From Siminovitchia fortis (GTDB lineage Bacteria > Bacillota > Bacilli > Bacillales > Bacillaceae_C): DNA of 33,304 nt. Location: the NCBI RefSeq assembly GCF_003605365.2, contig NZ_QYTU02000038.1, positions 1 through 33,304 on the forward strand. Reading direction: 5' to 3'. Each line of letters starts with the position of its first letter. Position 1 is the stretch's first letter. The translations under genes and the position numbers were made by a program. Shown piece by piece: positions 23,303 through 31,653 of this stretch. The notes below the pieces were generated by a model. That model saw only the letters and a list, made by a program, of their open reading frames with translations. It did not search any database and had not been told where the DNA came from.

Positions 23303-24369
23303 GCAATGATCACCGCCTTGTCAGGTTCCCAGTTTACATACACATCTTGATCGACAGTGAATGAATGGGCAACTTCCGGGGTGTCGTTGACAGTGACTTG
23401 ATATCCGCCGGGAAGGGAAACGACCGTTTTGATGACGGACCCTACATAAATATGTTCGACGACTTTCCCTGGAATGGCGAAGCCGGCTCCATTCATTTCG
23501 TTGTGCAGGTGCACTCTCTCCGGACGGATGGCCATTGAAACCTTTTCATCCAATGATACCGGGTTTGCAGGAATGATTGGTACTTTGTGTCCGGAAAGGT
23601 CGAAATAAGCATGATGTTCGTCCAGCTCGATAACCTTGCCTTCAAACAAGTTTGTCTCACCAATAAAATCTGCAACGAAGCGTGACGCGGGACGTTCGTA
23701 TATTTCATCCGGCGTTCCAAGCTGTTCGATAATTCCGCCATTCATGACAGCAATGCGGTCAGACATGGTGAGGGCTTCCTCTTGATCGTGTGTTACATAA
23801 ATGAAGGTGATGCCCAGCTTCTGCTGCAAATGTTTCAATTCAACCTGCATCTGCTTACGGAGTTTTAAGTCCAACGCTCCCAGCGGCTCGTCGAGAAGCA
23901 AAACTTTTGGGCTGTTGACCAGGGCGCGGGCGATAGCGACACGCTGTTTTTGCCCTCCGCTGAGCTGATCGGGCTTGCGCTCGGCAAAGCTTTCAAGCTG
24001 GACCAGTTTAAGCGCTTCCAAAACACGGCGTTTAATGTCATCCTTGTTTACTTTCTTCATTTTAAGACCAAAAGCGACATTATCAGAAACATTCATATGA
24101 GGGAACAGGGCGTAACTTTGGAAAACCGTGTTAACATCCCTCTTATGCGGGGGAATATTGCTGACATCTTTTCCGTCTATAATGACTTCTCCGTCAGTCG
24201 GCTGTTCAAATCCTGCAATCATGCGAAGAGTTGTAGTTTTTCCGCACCCTGAAGGTCCCAAAAGGGTGAGAAACTCCCCAGTCTTTATATCCATGTTAAT
24301 ATTTTTTACCACAACGTTGTCATCGAAGCTTTTCACCACATTGTTTAATTTCACCATGAGCTCACTCAA
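23299..24369 (-). CDS. potA: Polyamine ABC transporter ATP-binding protein PotA
   Basis: A 356-residue ATPase. Walker A is GPSGCGKTT (about residue 38), Q-loop [12 protein letters not shown], signature [10 protein letters not shown], Walker [13 protein letters not shown], and switch His in [13 protein letters not shown]. The C-terminal TOBE-like domain (about 240-356) is present. The start is TTG 24369 with AAAGGAG 10 bases upstream; ATG 24357 is an alternative. First gene of the minus-strand transport operon, about 80 bp downstream of a consensus sigma-54 promoter, so import is tied to the activator at 24737. Confidence 0.94.
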   Translation of the reverse strand: MSELMVKLNNVVKSFDDNVVVKNINMDIKTGEFLTLLGPSGCGKTTTLRMIAGFEQPTDGEVIIDGKDVSNIPPHKRDVNTVFQSYALFPHMNVSDNVAFGLKMKKVNKDDIKRRVLEALKLVQLESFAERKPDQLSGGQKQRVAIARALVNSPKVLLLDEPLGALDLKLRKQMQVELKHLQQKLGITFIYVTHDQEEALTMSDRIAVMNGGIIEQLGTPDEIYERPASRFVADFIGETNLFEGKVIELDEHHAYFDLSGHKVPIIPANPVSLDEKVSMAIRPERVHLHNEMNGAGFAIPGKVVEHIYVGSVIKTVVSLPGGYQVTVNDTPEVAHSFTVDQDVYVNWEPDKAVIIA

Positions 24370-24448
24370 AATAATACCACTCCTTTAGTCTTAGTTGCAG
24401 TCAGTTTAGTCTGAAAATTTCGCGTCGACGAAACTTAATTAATATTGA

Positions 24449-24464
24449 TGCAAGTTATGTGCCA
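24449..24464 (-). promoter_or_regulatory. Sigma-54 promoter of potABCD
   Basis: Read on the minus strand, TGGCACATAACTTGCA (24464-24449) fits TGGCAC-N5-TTGCA exactly and points at potA. Confidence 0.87.
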
Positions 24465-24518
24465 AAAGTTTCATAACCGGTGTAATTAAAGGAAAAGCCT
24501 TACAAAGAAGGGAGAAAC

Positions 24519-24555
24519 TTATGATTTTTTGCATAAATTATTCGGAAGGGAATAA
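24519..24555. promoter_or_regulatory. Tandem enhancer sites upstream of the pot sigma-54 promoter
   Basis: Site 1 is TTATGATTTTTTGCATAA (24519-24536), a variant. Site 2 is TTATTCGGAAGGGAATAA (24538-24555), a perfect TTATTC-N6-GAATAA palindrome. Their centres are 19 bp apart. They lie 55 and 74 bp upstream of the pot -24 element, normal for sigma-54 enhancers. Confidence 0.65.
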
Positions 24556-24624
24556 TGTAACGAATGGTTGAGTTGATTTTTTGAGTTTGTTTAAATGGTA
24601 AAAATTATGCAACAAATACCTTGG

Positions 24625-24642
24625 TAATTCATTTGTGAATAA
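24625..24642. promoter_or_regulatory. Third enhancer-like site, next to the activator's own promoter
   Basis: TAATTCATTTGTGAATAA matches the UAS before the catabolic cluster at 16 of 18 positions. It ends 36 bp before the extended -10 of the activator gene, so the protein could repress or tune its own synthesis. Confidence 0.6.
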
Positions 24643-24677
24643 AAAATGAAAAAATACATAACTGAATGAAATTTTTC

Positions 24678-24686
24678 TGCTATAAT
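24678..24686 (+). promoter_or_regulatory. Extended -10 promoter of the sigma-54 activator gene
   Basis: TGCTATAAT (TGn plus a perfect -10) lies 50 bp before the GTG start. No clear -35, as is common for extended -10 promoters. Confidence 0.6.
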
Positions 24687-24736
24687 GAGTGAAGAGAACC
24701 GACAGAAAATGACAAAAGCGCAAAGGGGAGGATGTC

Positions 24737-26872
24737 GTGTTTTTAATATCAAAAGATATTATTCAATCAATCGTCAAGCTTTCTGTTGATCAGCCTCAGC
24801 AAGAATGGCGTGCCCTTTTGTCTGACAAAAAGAACCGGTTTATTTTTTTGGAGGAAGGCGGAAAGGTCACTTCCTATATTTATTTAAAAGATCTTCCTAT
24901 GAGTGAACGAGAAGGCGGGGAGCTGGAGCTCGAACAAATCAGGCGGTATGCCCTCCCGGTTACAGAGTTGAGTACATTATCCGAAAACCTGTCTTTTTCT
25001 TCAATCTTCCAGGTGCTTGGAAAGGAATTGTCTTTAATTAAAAATGAAAGCGGTTCAATCACGGGGTACGTGCTTCGCGAGGATTTGATCGTCGAGCTTT
25101 TCAGGCAGGAAAATGAAGATGCCAATATATTGAAAGTTCTTCTCATGTCCATTCCGATGGGGATATTCATAATTGACAATCACGGGGTGATTGTAGACTG
25201 CAACGAATCAGCCTTGGAAATGACACGGTTCAAAGCGGGGGAAGTTTTGAATTATCCTGCTGAAACTATATTTGATGCCGGTCATTTGAGGCATGTTTTT
25301 CAGACGGGTGAGACGGTTTTAAACCAGATACAGGTCACAAACGAATCAGGGATTCTTGTTGATTACAGCCCGATTGTCAATGACGAAAAGAATGTGGAAG
25401 GGATCATTATCATTGTTCAGGATCTTCCGATGGTCGAACAGATGGCCATGGAACTTGAATCAGTCAAAAACTTGAACAAGGATCTGAATGCCATCCTGTC
25501 CAGCATTTATGATGAAATCCTTGTAGTGAATCCGAAAGGGGAATTGCTCCGCTATAGTGAAAATGCCATTCCGGAGTTTTGGGGCGTAGACCTGAAAGAA
25601 CTGGTCGGGAAAAATATTATAGAACTTGAAAAGAAGGGGCGGTTCATGCCTTCGGTGACTCGTCTTGTCATAGAGAAAAAGAAAAAAGTTTCTGTGGTGC
25701 AGGAAACGCCTGAAGGCAAAAAGGTTCTGGCTGTCGGCAATCCGGTTTTTGATGAAAATGGAGATATTGAAAGGATCATTGTAGCTTCGCGCGATATTAC
25801 TGAAGCGACCCGTCTTCGTGACGAGCTCCGCGAAATGAAGAAGATTTCCGCACAGTATAAGCAGGAGCTTGATGAGATGAAAATGCAGGAACAATTAAGC
25901 CGGAAGCTGATTTATCGCAGCCAGAAGATGGAAGATATTATGGGGCAGGTTCATAAGGTGGCCAAATTTTCTTCCACTGTACTGATTCAAGGGGAATCCG
26001 GTGTGGGGAAAGAAGTGATTGCCCATGCCATTCATCAATTGGGAGGGCGAAAGGACCGGCCGTTTTTAAAAGTGAATTGCGGGGCCATTCCCGAAGCGCT
26101 CCTTGAAAGCGAACTTTTTGGCTATGTGAAAGGCGCCTTCACTGGTGCGGATCCCGGCGGTAAAGACGGTTACTTCAAACAGGCTGATCAGGGGGTATTG
26201 TTCCTTGATGAGATTGGAGAACTGCCTCTCAGGCTCCAGGTGAAGCTTCTTCGCGTTCTTCAGGAAAGGGAGGTGGCACCTATCGGAAGCACTCAAACTT
26301 TCCCGGTTGATGTGCAAATCATAGCGGCAACAAACACGAATTTAAGGGAGATGGTGGCGGAAGGATCGTTCCGCGAAGATTTATTCTACCGATTGAATGT
26401 TATTCCCATTCATGTTCCGCCATTAAGGGAAAGGCATGAGGATATTCCGCTGATTGCTTTTCATTTCTTGAAGCAATTTAATGAGCAGCACGACAGCAGT
26501 TACCATTTGACACCTGATGCTCTTAATCTATTGGAAGCATACACCTGGCCGGGAAATATCCGGGAGCTGCAGAATATTGTCGAACGCTTGATTGTGACGG
26601 CTGACGACGAAATGATCGATGCAAGCGTCGTTGGGCAAGTTTTGAAATTGAATGAGCCGATGACAAAGGTAAAGCCGATCATTACGAACATCATGCCTTT
26701 GCAGGAAGCTTTTGAAGCTGTGGAAGAACAGCTTATAACGCAAGCGATGAATTTATATAAAACGACGACAAGAGCGGCAGCGGCGCTTGGGATCAGCCAA
26801 TCCTCCGTCAGCAGGAAATACCAAAAAATTGTCAATAAAAGGCGGGAAAGGGAAGATGTTGGAATCCGCTAA
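24737..26872 (+). CDS. Sigma-54-dependent transcriptional activator with CBS-like and PAS sensory domains
   Basis: A 711-residue enhancer-binding protein. Residues 1-125 look like a CBS-type or novel sensor (LPVTELSTLSENLSFSSIFQ, then GYVLREDLIVELF). Two PAS domains follow at about 130-235 (MGIFIIDNHGVIVDCNESAL) and 250-365 (DEILVVNPKGELLRYSENAI). After a coiled-coil linker, the AAA+ domain (about 395-635) has Walker A GESGVGKE, the sigma-54 loop GAFTGAD, Walker B GVLFLDEIGELP and the R-finger region FREDLFYRLNVIP. The C-terminal helix-turn-helix (TTRAAAALGISQSSVSRKYQ) is TyrR-like. GTG start with AGGGGAGG upstream. It lies between potA and the aldehyde dehydrogenase gene and is the only such protein in view, so it is the obvious activator of the three sigma-54 promoters. 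Effector unknown, perhaps an amine or aldehyde. Confidence 0.93.
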   Translation: MFLISKDIIQSIVKLSVDQPQQEWRALLSDKKNRFIFLEEGGKVTSYIYLKDLPMSEREGGELELEQIRRYALPVTELSTLSENLSFSSIFQVLGKELSLIKNESGSITGYVLREDLIVELFRQENEDANILKVLLMSIPMGIFIIDNHGVIVDCNESALEMTRFKAGEVLNYPAETIFDAGHLRHVFQTGETVLNQIQVTNESGILVDYSPIVNDEKNVEGIIIIVQDLPMVEQMAMELESVKNLNKDLNAILSSIYDEILVVNPKGELLRYSENAIPEFWGVDLKELVGKNIIELEKKGRFMPSVTRLVIEKKKKVSVVQETPEGKKVLAVGNPVFDENGDIERIIVASRDITEATRLRDELREMKKISAQYKQELDEMKMQEQLSRKLIYRSQKMEDIMGQVHKVAKFSSTVLIQGESGVGKEVIAHAIHQLGGRKDRPFLKVNCGAIPEALLESELFGYVKGAFTGADPGGKDGYFKQADQGVLFLDEIGELPLRLQVKLLRVLQEREVAPIGSTQTFPVDVQIIAATNTNLREMVAEGSFREDLFYRLNVIPIHVPPLRERHEDIPLIAFHFLKQFNEQHDSSYHLTPDALNLLEAYTWPGNIRELQNIVERLIVTADDEMIDASVVGQVLKLNEPMTKVKPIITNIMPLQEAFEAVEEQLITQAMNLYKTTTRAAAALGISQSSVSRKYQKIVNKRREREDVGIR

Positions 26873-26901
26873 ACTTTATTAAACAGCCTTAAATGCGAAG
26901 T

Positions 26902-26939
26902 CTTATTCATTTTTGCATAATGGTATTGCGAAAAGAATA
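26902..26939 (+). promoter_or_regulatory. Enhancer sites for the aldehyde dehydrogenase operon
   Basis: TTATTCATTTTTGCATAA (26902-26919) differs by one base from the site at 5583. A weaker second site, GTATTGCGAAAAGAATAA (26922-26939), is centred 20 bp away. They lie 74-94 bp before the -24 element. Confidence 0.65.
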
Positions 26940-27012
26940 AAATATTGTTAGAATGAAAGGGCTTTAACTTTTCATTAAGGCGTATTAACGGATGGACATG
27001 GCGATGCCATGC

Positions 27013-27028
27013 TGGCATGATTATTGCA
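27013..27028 (+). promoter_or_regulatory. Sigma-54 promoter of the aldehyde dehydrogenase operon
   Basis: TGGCATGATTATTGCA fits TGGCAY-N5-TTGCA and lies 64 bp before the ATG at 27093. Confidence 0.85.
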
Positions 27029-27092
27029 AGAATTATGAAGGGCAATATTTTACTAATAAGCGATCGAAAATCGGAATGAAGGGAGATCTACC

Positions 27093-28514
27093 ATGTACTA
27101 CATTAATGGAGAATGGCATGAATCGGACCGAAAAGAGCAAGTCATAAACCCTGCGACGCTGAAAGTCATTGATACAATCTCGGTTTGCGGGGCAGAAGAA
27201 ACGAAAGCGGCCATTGCAGCTGCTAAAGAAGCTTTTAAGACTTGGAAAAAATCTACAGGCAATGAAAGAAGCACCTATCTTTTCAAAGCGGTCAAGCTGA
27301 TGAAAGAAAGAGTGGACGAGCTTGCACAGATCATCACGTTGGAAAATGGGAAACCGCTTCCGGATGCGAAAAGAGAAGTATACAGCGCAATCAGCTATCT
27401 TGATTGGTATGCGGAAGAAGCAAAAAGAATCTATGGTGAAGTGCTTCCTGCTTCCCATCAAGACAAAAGCCTGATGGTGATCAAACAGCCGGTTGGGGTC
27501 TGCGGTGCCATCACACCATGGAACTTCCCGCTTTCCATGATCACAAGGAAAATCGCACCTGCGCTTGCAGCGGGCTGTACAATTGTTCTTAAGCCTGCAT
27601 TGCAAACACCGCTATCTGCAATTAAAGTATTCGAGTGTTTCCATGAAGCCGGGCTTCCCAAGGGAGTTGTAAACCTTGTCATCGGTCCTGCTGAGGAAAT
27701 TGGAAGAGAATTGACTTCAAGCACGGATGTACGCAAGCTTACATTCACTGGATCTACTTTCATCGGTAAAAAGCTCGTTCGCGATTCAGCGGATACAATG
27801 AAAAAAGTATCGATGGAATTGGGCGGACATGCTCCTTACATCGTTTTTGAAGATGCGGATATCGACCTTGCAGTTGAAGGTGTCATGCTTTCCAAATTCA
27901 AAAATTCCGGCCAGACATGCATCAGCACGAACCGTGTGTATGCACATAAAAGCATTGCCAAAGAATTTGCGGAAAAGCTTGCAAAACGTACGGCAGAATT
28001 GAAAATCGGTGACGGCCTGGAAGAAGGGACGGACGTCGGTCCCCTAATCAACGAAAAAGCGCTGGAGACAATGAAAAACCAAGTGGCGGACGCGGTGAAA
28101 CACAACGCCGAAGTCGTATCTGGCGGTAAAGTGTATAACTATGAAAAAGGTGATGGCTACTTCTTTGAGCCTACTGTCATCTTGAATGCGACGGAAGACA
28201 TGGTGATCGCTACCGAAGAAACATTTGGCCCGATTGCACCTGTGTTCACTTTTGAAAGTGAAGAGGAAGTCGTTGAAAAAGCAAATAATACACTGTACGG
28301 CCTTGCTGCGTACTGCTATACAAAAAATCTCGGCCGCGGCATGAGAATGATGAGAGAACTAGAGTTTGGAATCATTGGAATCAACGATCCGGCTCCAATC
28401 GTCATTCAGGCTCCATTCGGCGGAATCAAAGAGAGCGGAATGGGCAAAGAGGGCGGAAAGTTCGGCCTGGAAGAGTATTTGGAAGAGAAATTTGTTTCTA
28501 TTTACGAAAAGTAA
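27093..28514 (+). CDS. NAD(P)-dependent aldehyde dehydrogenase, GabD-like
   Basis: A 473-residue ALDH. The coenzyme site is in TPWNFPLSMITRKIAPALAA and FTGSTFIGKKL, the general base Glu in SMELGGHAPYIVFEDADID, and the nucleophile Cys in NSGQTCISTNRVYAH. EETFGPIAPVF and PFGGIKESGMGKEGG are the C-terminal hallmarks. The form is that of succinate-semialdehyde dehydrogenases and relatives (GabD, PuuC), which oxidise omega-amino or omega-carboxy aldehydes. GGGAG before the ATG. Under its own sigma-54 promoter, it probably oxidises the aldehyde made by the PuuB-like oxidase or aminotransferase; exact substrate (4-aminobutanal, an N-acyl-aminobutanal, or succinate semialdehyde) is open. A strong hairpin separates it from the GNAT gene 63 bp downstream. 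Confidence 0.92.
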   Translation: MYYINGEWHESDRKEQVINPATLKVIDTISVCGAEETKAAIAAAKEAFKTWKKSTGNERSTYLFKAVKLMKERVDELAQIITLENGKPLPDAKREVYSAISYLDWYAEEAKRIYGEVLPASHQDKSLMVIKQPVGVCGAITPWNFPLSMITRKIAPALAAGCTIVLKPALQTPLSAIKVFECFHEAGLPKGVVNLVIGPAEEIGRELTSSTDVRKLTFTGSTFIGKKLVRDSADTMKKVSMELGGHAPYIVFEDADIDLAVEGVMLSKFKNSGQTCISTNRVYAHKSIAKEFAEKLAKRTAELKIGDGLEEGTDVGPLINEKALETMKNQVADAVKHNAEVVSGGKVYNYEKGDGYFFEPTVILNATEDMVIATEETFGPIAPVFTFESEEEVVEKANNTLYGLAAYCYTKNLGRGMRMMRELEFGIIGINDPAPIVIQAPFGGIKESGMGKEGGKFGLEEYLEEKFVSIYEK

Positions 28515-28521
28515 AGATTAC

Positions 28522-28553
28522 GGATTGTGCGTAAATCTTTTTACGCACAATCC
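28522..28553 (+). promoter_or_regulatory. Strong intergenic hairpin without U-tract
   Basis: GGATTGTGCGTAAA (28522-28535) and TTTACGCACAATCC (28540-28553) form a perfect 14-bp stem with a 4-nt loop, followed by CATTAAAAAAAGGAGG. It is not a standard terminator; it may protect or process the message just before the GNAT ribosome-binding site. Confidence 0.65.
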
Positions 28554-28577
28554 CATTAAAAAAAGGAGGGGCTGTCT

Positions 28578-29231
28578 ATGAGAACGCAGTTTCTTAAAGC
28601 TATAGAAGCAGCAGGAGCAAGATTAATGACCTTAGATGACATCTATAAAGTAAATGAGATGGCAGCCATCGGCTTTGGAGATCCTGCAATCCCATTTAAG
28701 CCTGAACATTTGGCCAGTCAGATTGAAATTTTTCCTGAAGGCCAGGTGGTTATAGAGCATGAGGATGGAAATATCGTAGGTTCGTGTTCAAGTGTCATCG
28801 TCAACTTTGAGGATTATGGAGTAAATCACGACTTTGACGAAATTTCAGACAACGGATATATAAAGAACCATAATCCGAAAGGGAAAAACCTTTATGGAAC
28901 AGAAGTGGTTGTACACCCGGATTACAGGGGCCTGAAGATCGGGAAACGTTTATACCAAGCGAGAAGAGCCATTGCACAAGAATTTAACCTGGAAAGCATC
29001 CTTTTTGGAGGCCGTATTCCAAACTATCATAAACATGCAAATGAATTGACTCCAGAGCAATATGCACAGAAAGTCGTAAATGGAGAAATCTATGATCCAG
29101 TCATGACGTTTCAATTGAAGAATGGATTTGAATTTAGGGCGATTATGCCAAACTATTTGCTGACAGATGCAGAATCATTGAAATATGCAACTTTAATGGA
29201 GTGGAAAAATCCGGATTACAAGCCGATGTAA
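28578..29231 (+). CDS. GNAT-family N-acetyltransferase (copy 3)
   Basis: A 217-residue stand-alone version of the GNAT half of the gene at 9762. Shared blocks: FPEGQVVIEHEDGNIVGSCS, NFEDYGVNHDFDEISDNGYI, KNHNPKGKNLYGTEVVVHPD, then YRGLKIGKRLYQARR (acetyl-CoA loop), FGGRIPNYHKHANELTPEQY and ATLMEWKNPDY. Much closer to that fusion than to copy 2. AAAAGGAGG precedes the ATG. Co-transcribed with the aldehyde dehydrogenase and followed by a terminator-like hairpin and an APC permease gene. Likely acetyl (or other acyl) transfer to an amine taken up by the neighbouring transporters. Confidence 0.88.
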   Translation: MRTQFLKAIEAAGARLMTLDDIYKVNEMAAIGFGDPAIPFKPEHLASQIEIFPEGQVVIEHEDGNIVGSCSSVIVNFEDYGVNHDFDEISDNGYIKNHNPKGKNLYGTEVVVHPDYRGLKIGKRLYQARRAIAQEFNLESILFGGRIPNYHKHANELTPEQYAQKVVNGEIYDPVMTFQLKNGFEFRAIMPNYLLTDAESLKYATLMEWKNPDYKPM

Positions 29232-29258
29232 CCGTTTAACAAATAATGATAGATAGAT

Positions 29259-29300
29259 ATTTTCGGATTGACACGGGTTAATCCGAAAATTATCCCCTTT
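29259..29300 (+). terminator. Terminator or attenuator after the GNAT gene
   Basis: TTTTCGGATT (29260-29269) and AATCCGAAAA (29280-29289) form a perfect 10-bp stem with a 10-nt loop, followed by TTATCCCCTTTT. The U-tract is interrupted, so termination may be partial. Confidence 0.6.
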
Positions 29301-29368
29301 TCTCAACATAGTACTTTTGAAATGAGTAAAATAAGCTAAATGCAAACGGAAATAGAGGAGGCTGTTAC

Positions 29369-30721
29369 ATGGGGACAAACACATCATTGAAAAGATCCCT
29401 TGGATTATGGGCAATCGTTGCTTTAGGTCTGGGTTACATGACACCCACGGTTGTATTTGACACTTTTGGAATCGTTTCCAAGCAAACAGGCGGGCTTGTC
29501 CCCTTGGCATATATCGTAGGTTTAATCGTTATGCTTTTTACGGCAATCAGTTATGGAAAAATGGTAAAGGTTTTTCCAAGTGCCGGATCTGCTTACACAT
29601 ATACAAGGGAGACGATGGGACCCCGGCTGGGATTTTTGGTCGGCTGGGCTTCATTGCTGGACTATTTGCTTCTCCCGCTTGTAAACGCAGTCATTATTAG
29701 ACTATATATGGAATCTCTGTTTCCTGACGCTTCCGCATGGATATGGGTGCTCATCTATGTCGCTTTTGTAACAGCCATCAATGCGATCAGTATGAAGTCG
29801 ACGTCAGGTGTGAACATTATTCTAGTCGTATTTACTATAGCTTTGATGGCAGCTTTCGTGGTACTTGGAGCGATCCAGCTTTATAAAGGAATGGGTACAG
29901 GAACCCTGTTAACCATCCAGCCGTTGTTCCAGGCGAATATGCATATAACCGCCGTGTTAACCGGTGCGACAGTCGTCTGTTTCTCGTTTATCGGGTTTGA
30001 TGCGATCACGATGTATACAGAAGAAGCGAAGGATATCAACATGATGCCTAAAGCAATCGCCTTCACAGTTCTTATTGGCGGCGGTATCTTCTTTGTGGGT
30101 GCGTACTTCGCCCAAACATTGTTCCCGGACGTTTCCGTTTTCAATGTTGTAGATGATACACTTCCGGAAATCGCCCTGTATGTTGGCGGTGTCGTATTCC
30201 AATTGATTTTCTTGGCAGGTGCCTTTGCGGCAACCACCGCTTCCGGTCTGGCATCACATTCCAGCGTTTCCAGATTGCTGTACGTTATGGGAAGAAATGG
30301 CGTCTTGCCGAAGAAGCTGTTTGGATACGTGCATCCGAAATTTAGAACGCCACTTTTCAACGTCATATTCGTAGGTCTCGTCAGCTTGCTCGCCATGGGA
30401 CCAAGCCTTGAGCTGGTTTCAGCTGTGATTAACTTCGGTGCTTTGATAGCGTTCACATTTGTTAACTTATCTGTTATAGCATACTTTGTTTTTAAGAAGA
30501 AACAGTACCAGACTCCAAAACAAATAATCTCATACATCGTCATGCCTACGCTGGGTGCAGCTTTTACTGGTGTTTTATGGGCGCACTTGCATGCCGATGC
30601 GTTCATCGGAGGTATCGTATGGGTTGTTATCGGGGTCATCTATATGTTCATCATGTCCAAGGTCTTCAAGAGGGATATTACAGATCTTGGTGTGGATGAA
30701 GCTGAGAAGATGACAAGTTAA
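29369..30721 (+). CDS. APC-family amino-acid/polyamine permease
   Basis: A 450-residue secondary transporter with about 12 membrane helices. Helix 1 carries the APC glycine region (GLWAIVALGLGYMTPTVVFD). FSFIGFDAITMYTEEAKDIN is the conserved helix 6 to loop region, and LASHSSVSRLLYVMGRNGVL the helix 8 amphipathic loop. It is intact and closely related to the frameshifted gene at 14254, so it can stand in for it. AGAGGAGG before the ATG. A terminator follows. It probably imports an amino acid, 4-aminobutyrate or polyamine, or exchanges substrate for product. Confidence 0.92.
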   Translation: MGTNTSLKRSLGLWAIVALGLGYMTPTVVFDTFGIVSKQTGGLVPLAYIVGLIVMLFTAISYGKMVKVFPSAGSAYTYTRETMGPRLGFLVGWASLLDYLLLPLVNAVIIRLYMESLFPDASAWIWVLIYVAFVTAINAISMKSTSGVNIILVVFTIALMAAFVVLGAIQLYKGMGTGTLLTIQPLFQANMHITAVLTGATVVCFSFIGFDAITMYTEEAKDINMMPKAIAFTVLIGGGIFFVGAYFAQTLFPDVSVFNVVDDTLPEIALYVGGVVFQLIFLAGAFAATTASGLASHSSVSRLLYVMGRNGVLPKKLFGYVHPKFRTPLFNVIFVGLVSLLAMGPSLELVSAVINFGALIAFTFVNLSVIAYFVFKKKQYQTPKQIISYIVMPTLGAAFTGVLWAHLHADAFIGGIVWVVIGVIYMFIMSKVFKRDITDLGVDEAEKMTS

Positions 30722-30737
30722 ACCAATCATAGTTAAA

Positions 30738-30775
30738 AGGAAGAACAGCCCATGAAGTGGGGCTGTTTTTCCTTT
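30738..30775 (+). terminator. Rho-independent terminator of the permease gene
   Basis: AACAGCCC (30744-30751) pairs with GGGGCTGTT (30759-30767) and is followed by TTTCCTTTTT. Confidence 0.85.
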
Positions 30776-30846
30776 TTCGAATGGTCTAGCCAAAAGCCTG
30801 GATTTTTAGTATGATAATTCAAATTCTATTAACAGCGGTGAGATGC

Positions 30847-31653
30847 ATGGTTTCATACGAGAACTTTTTCCTATTTATCTTAATAAGTATTTTGTGCCCG
30901 GTGATTGGAGTCCTAATTTTAATTATTTTTAATGCATTCGAGAAACAAATATATTTGTTAGAGGTAGAAAATTCAAAGGTTTTATTGGAAAAAGAATTGG
31001 AAACGACAAAGTACGTCAGGCTTAATCAACAGATCCAGCCTCATTTTTTATTTAATGCCTTAAATTCCATGTTCGGTTTAATACGTCTAAAAAAATATGA
31101 CCGTTTGGAAGAAACGTTTGAACATATGGTTTTATATTTACGATCGAAATATGATCAAGAAAAAACACTCTATACCTTAAAAGAGGAAATTGAGTATACA
31201 AATCATTTTTTGGCTATACAACAGCTTCGTTTTGGGGGACGGCTTCGTGTAGAGTGGGATGTGGAAGATGGAATTGAGGAAATATTGATTGTCCCATACC
31301 TGATACAAACACTAGTTGAAAATGCATTTAAACATGGAATAGAGAATCTTGAAGGCCCGGGAATAGTTCGTATAATCATACAATCAACCAAGCACCGGGT
31401 ATCAATCATTGTTGAAGATAATGGACCCGGTTTTGCCTTTAACCCATTAGAGGAGGAAAGTGGAATAGGAATTGGTTTAAATAACGTTTCTAAACGACTG
31501 CACCTTTTGTTTGGAGAGGAGGCGGATATGGATTTTTCGCTAAACGGTCAACAGGAAAAACGAGGCGGACGAGTAATTGTGTCATTTCCTAAGGTTTTTG
31601 AAAGGGTCGAACTTGGAGGTGGAAAATACAATGAACATTCTTATTCTGGATGA
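30847..31653 (+). CDS. Sensor histidine kinase of the LytS/YesM type
   Basis: A short kinase of 268 residues from ATG 30847; an upstream ATG at 30811 is in frame but has no ribosome-binding site. One membrane helix or hairpin at residues 5-30 (FFLFILISILCPVIGVLILI) and a coiled linker are followed by the His_kinase domain with the phosphoacceptor in QIQPHFLFNALNSM. The ATPase has an N-box LVENAFKHGI, G1 EDNGPGF and G2 GIGIGLNNVSKRL. There is no extracellular sensor domain, so it may sense membrane or intracellular signals, or a partner such as the membrane protein at 32352. Its end overlaps the regulator gene by 23 bp. Lower GC and weaker promoters set this block apart from the catabolic genes. 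Confidence 0.9.
   Translation: MVSYENFFLFILISILCPVIGVLILIIFNAFEKQIYLLEVENSKVLLEKELETTKYVRLNQQIQPHFLFNALNSMFGLIRLKKYDRLEETFEHMVLYLRSKYDQEKTLYTLKEEIEYTNHFLAIQQLRFGGRLRVEWDVEDGIEEILIVPYLIQTLVENAFKHGIENLEGPGIVRIIIQSTKHRVSIIVEDNGPGFAFNPLEEESGIGIGLNNVSKRLHLLFGEEADMDFSLNGQQEKRGGRVIVSFPKVFERVELGGGKYNEHSYSG

Noticed and set aside
27033-27605. Minus-strand 190-residue frame across the aldehyde dehydrogenase start
   Set aside because: Antisense of a clear ALDH and of its sigma-54 promoter; no ribosome-binding site.
29881-30639. Minus-strand 252-residue frame under the APC permease
   Set aside because: Antisense to a conserved transporter; Thr/Pro/Lys-rich composition is typical of mirror frames.
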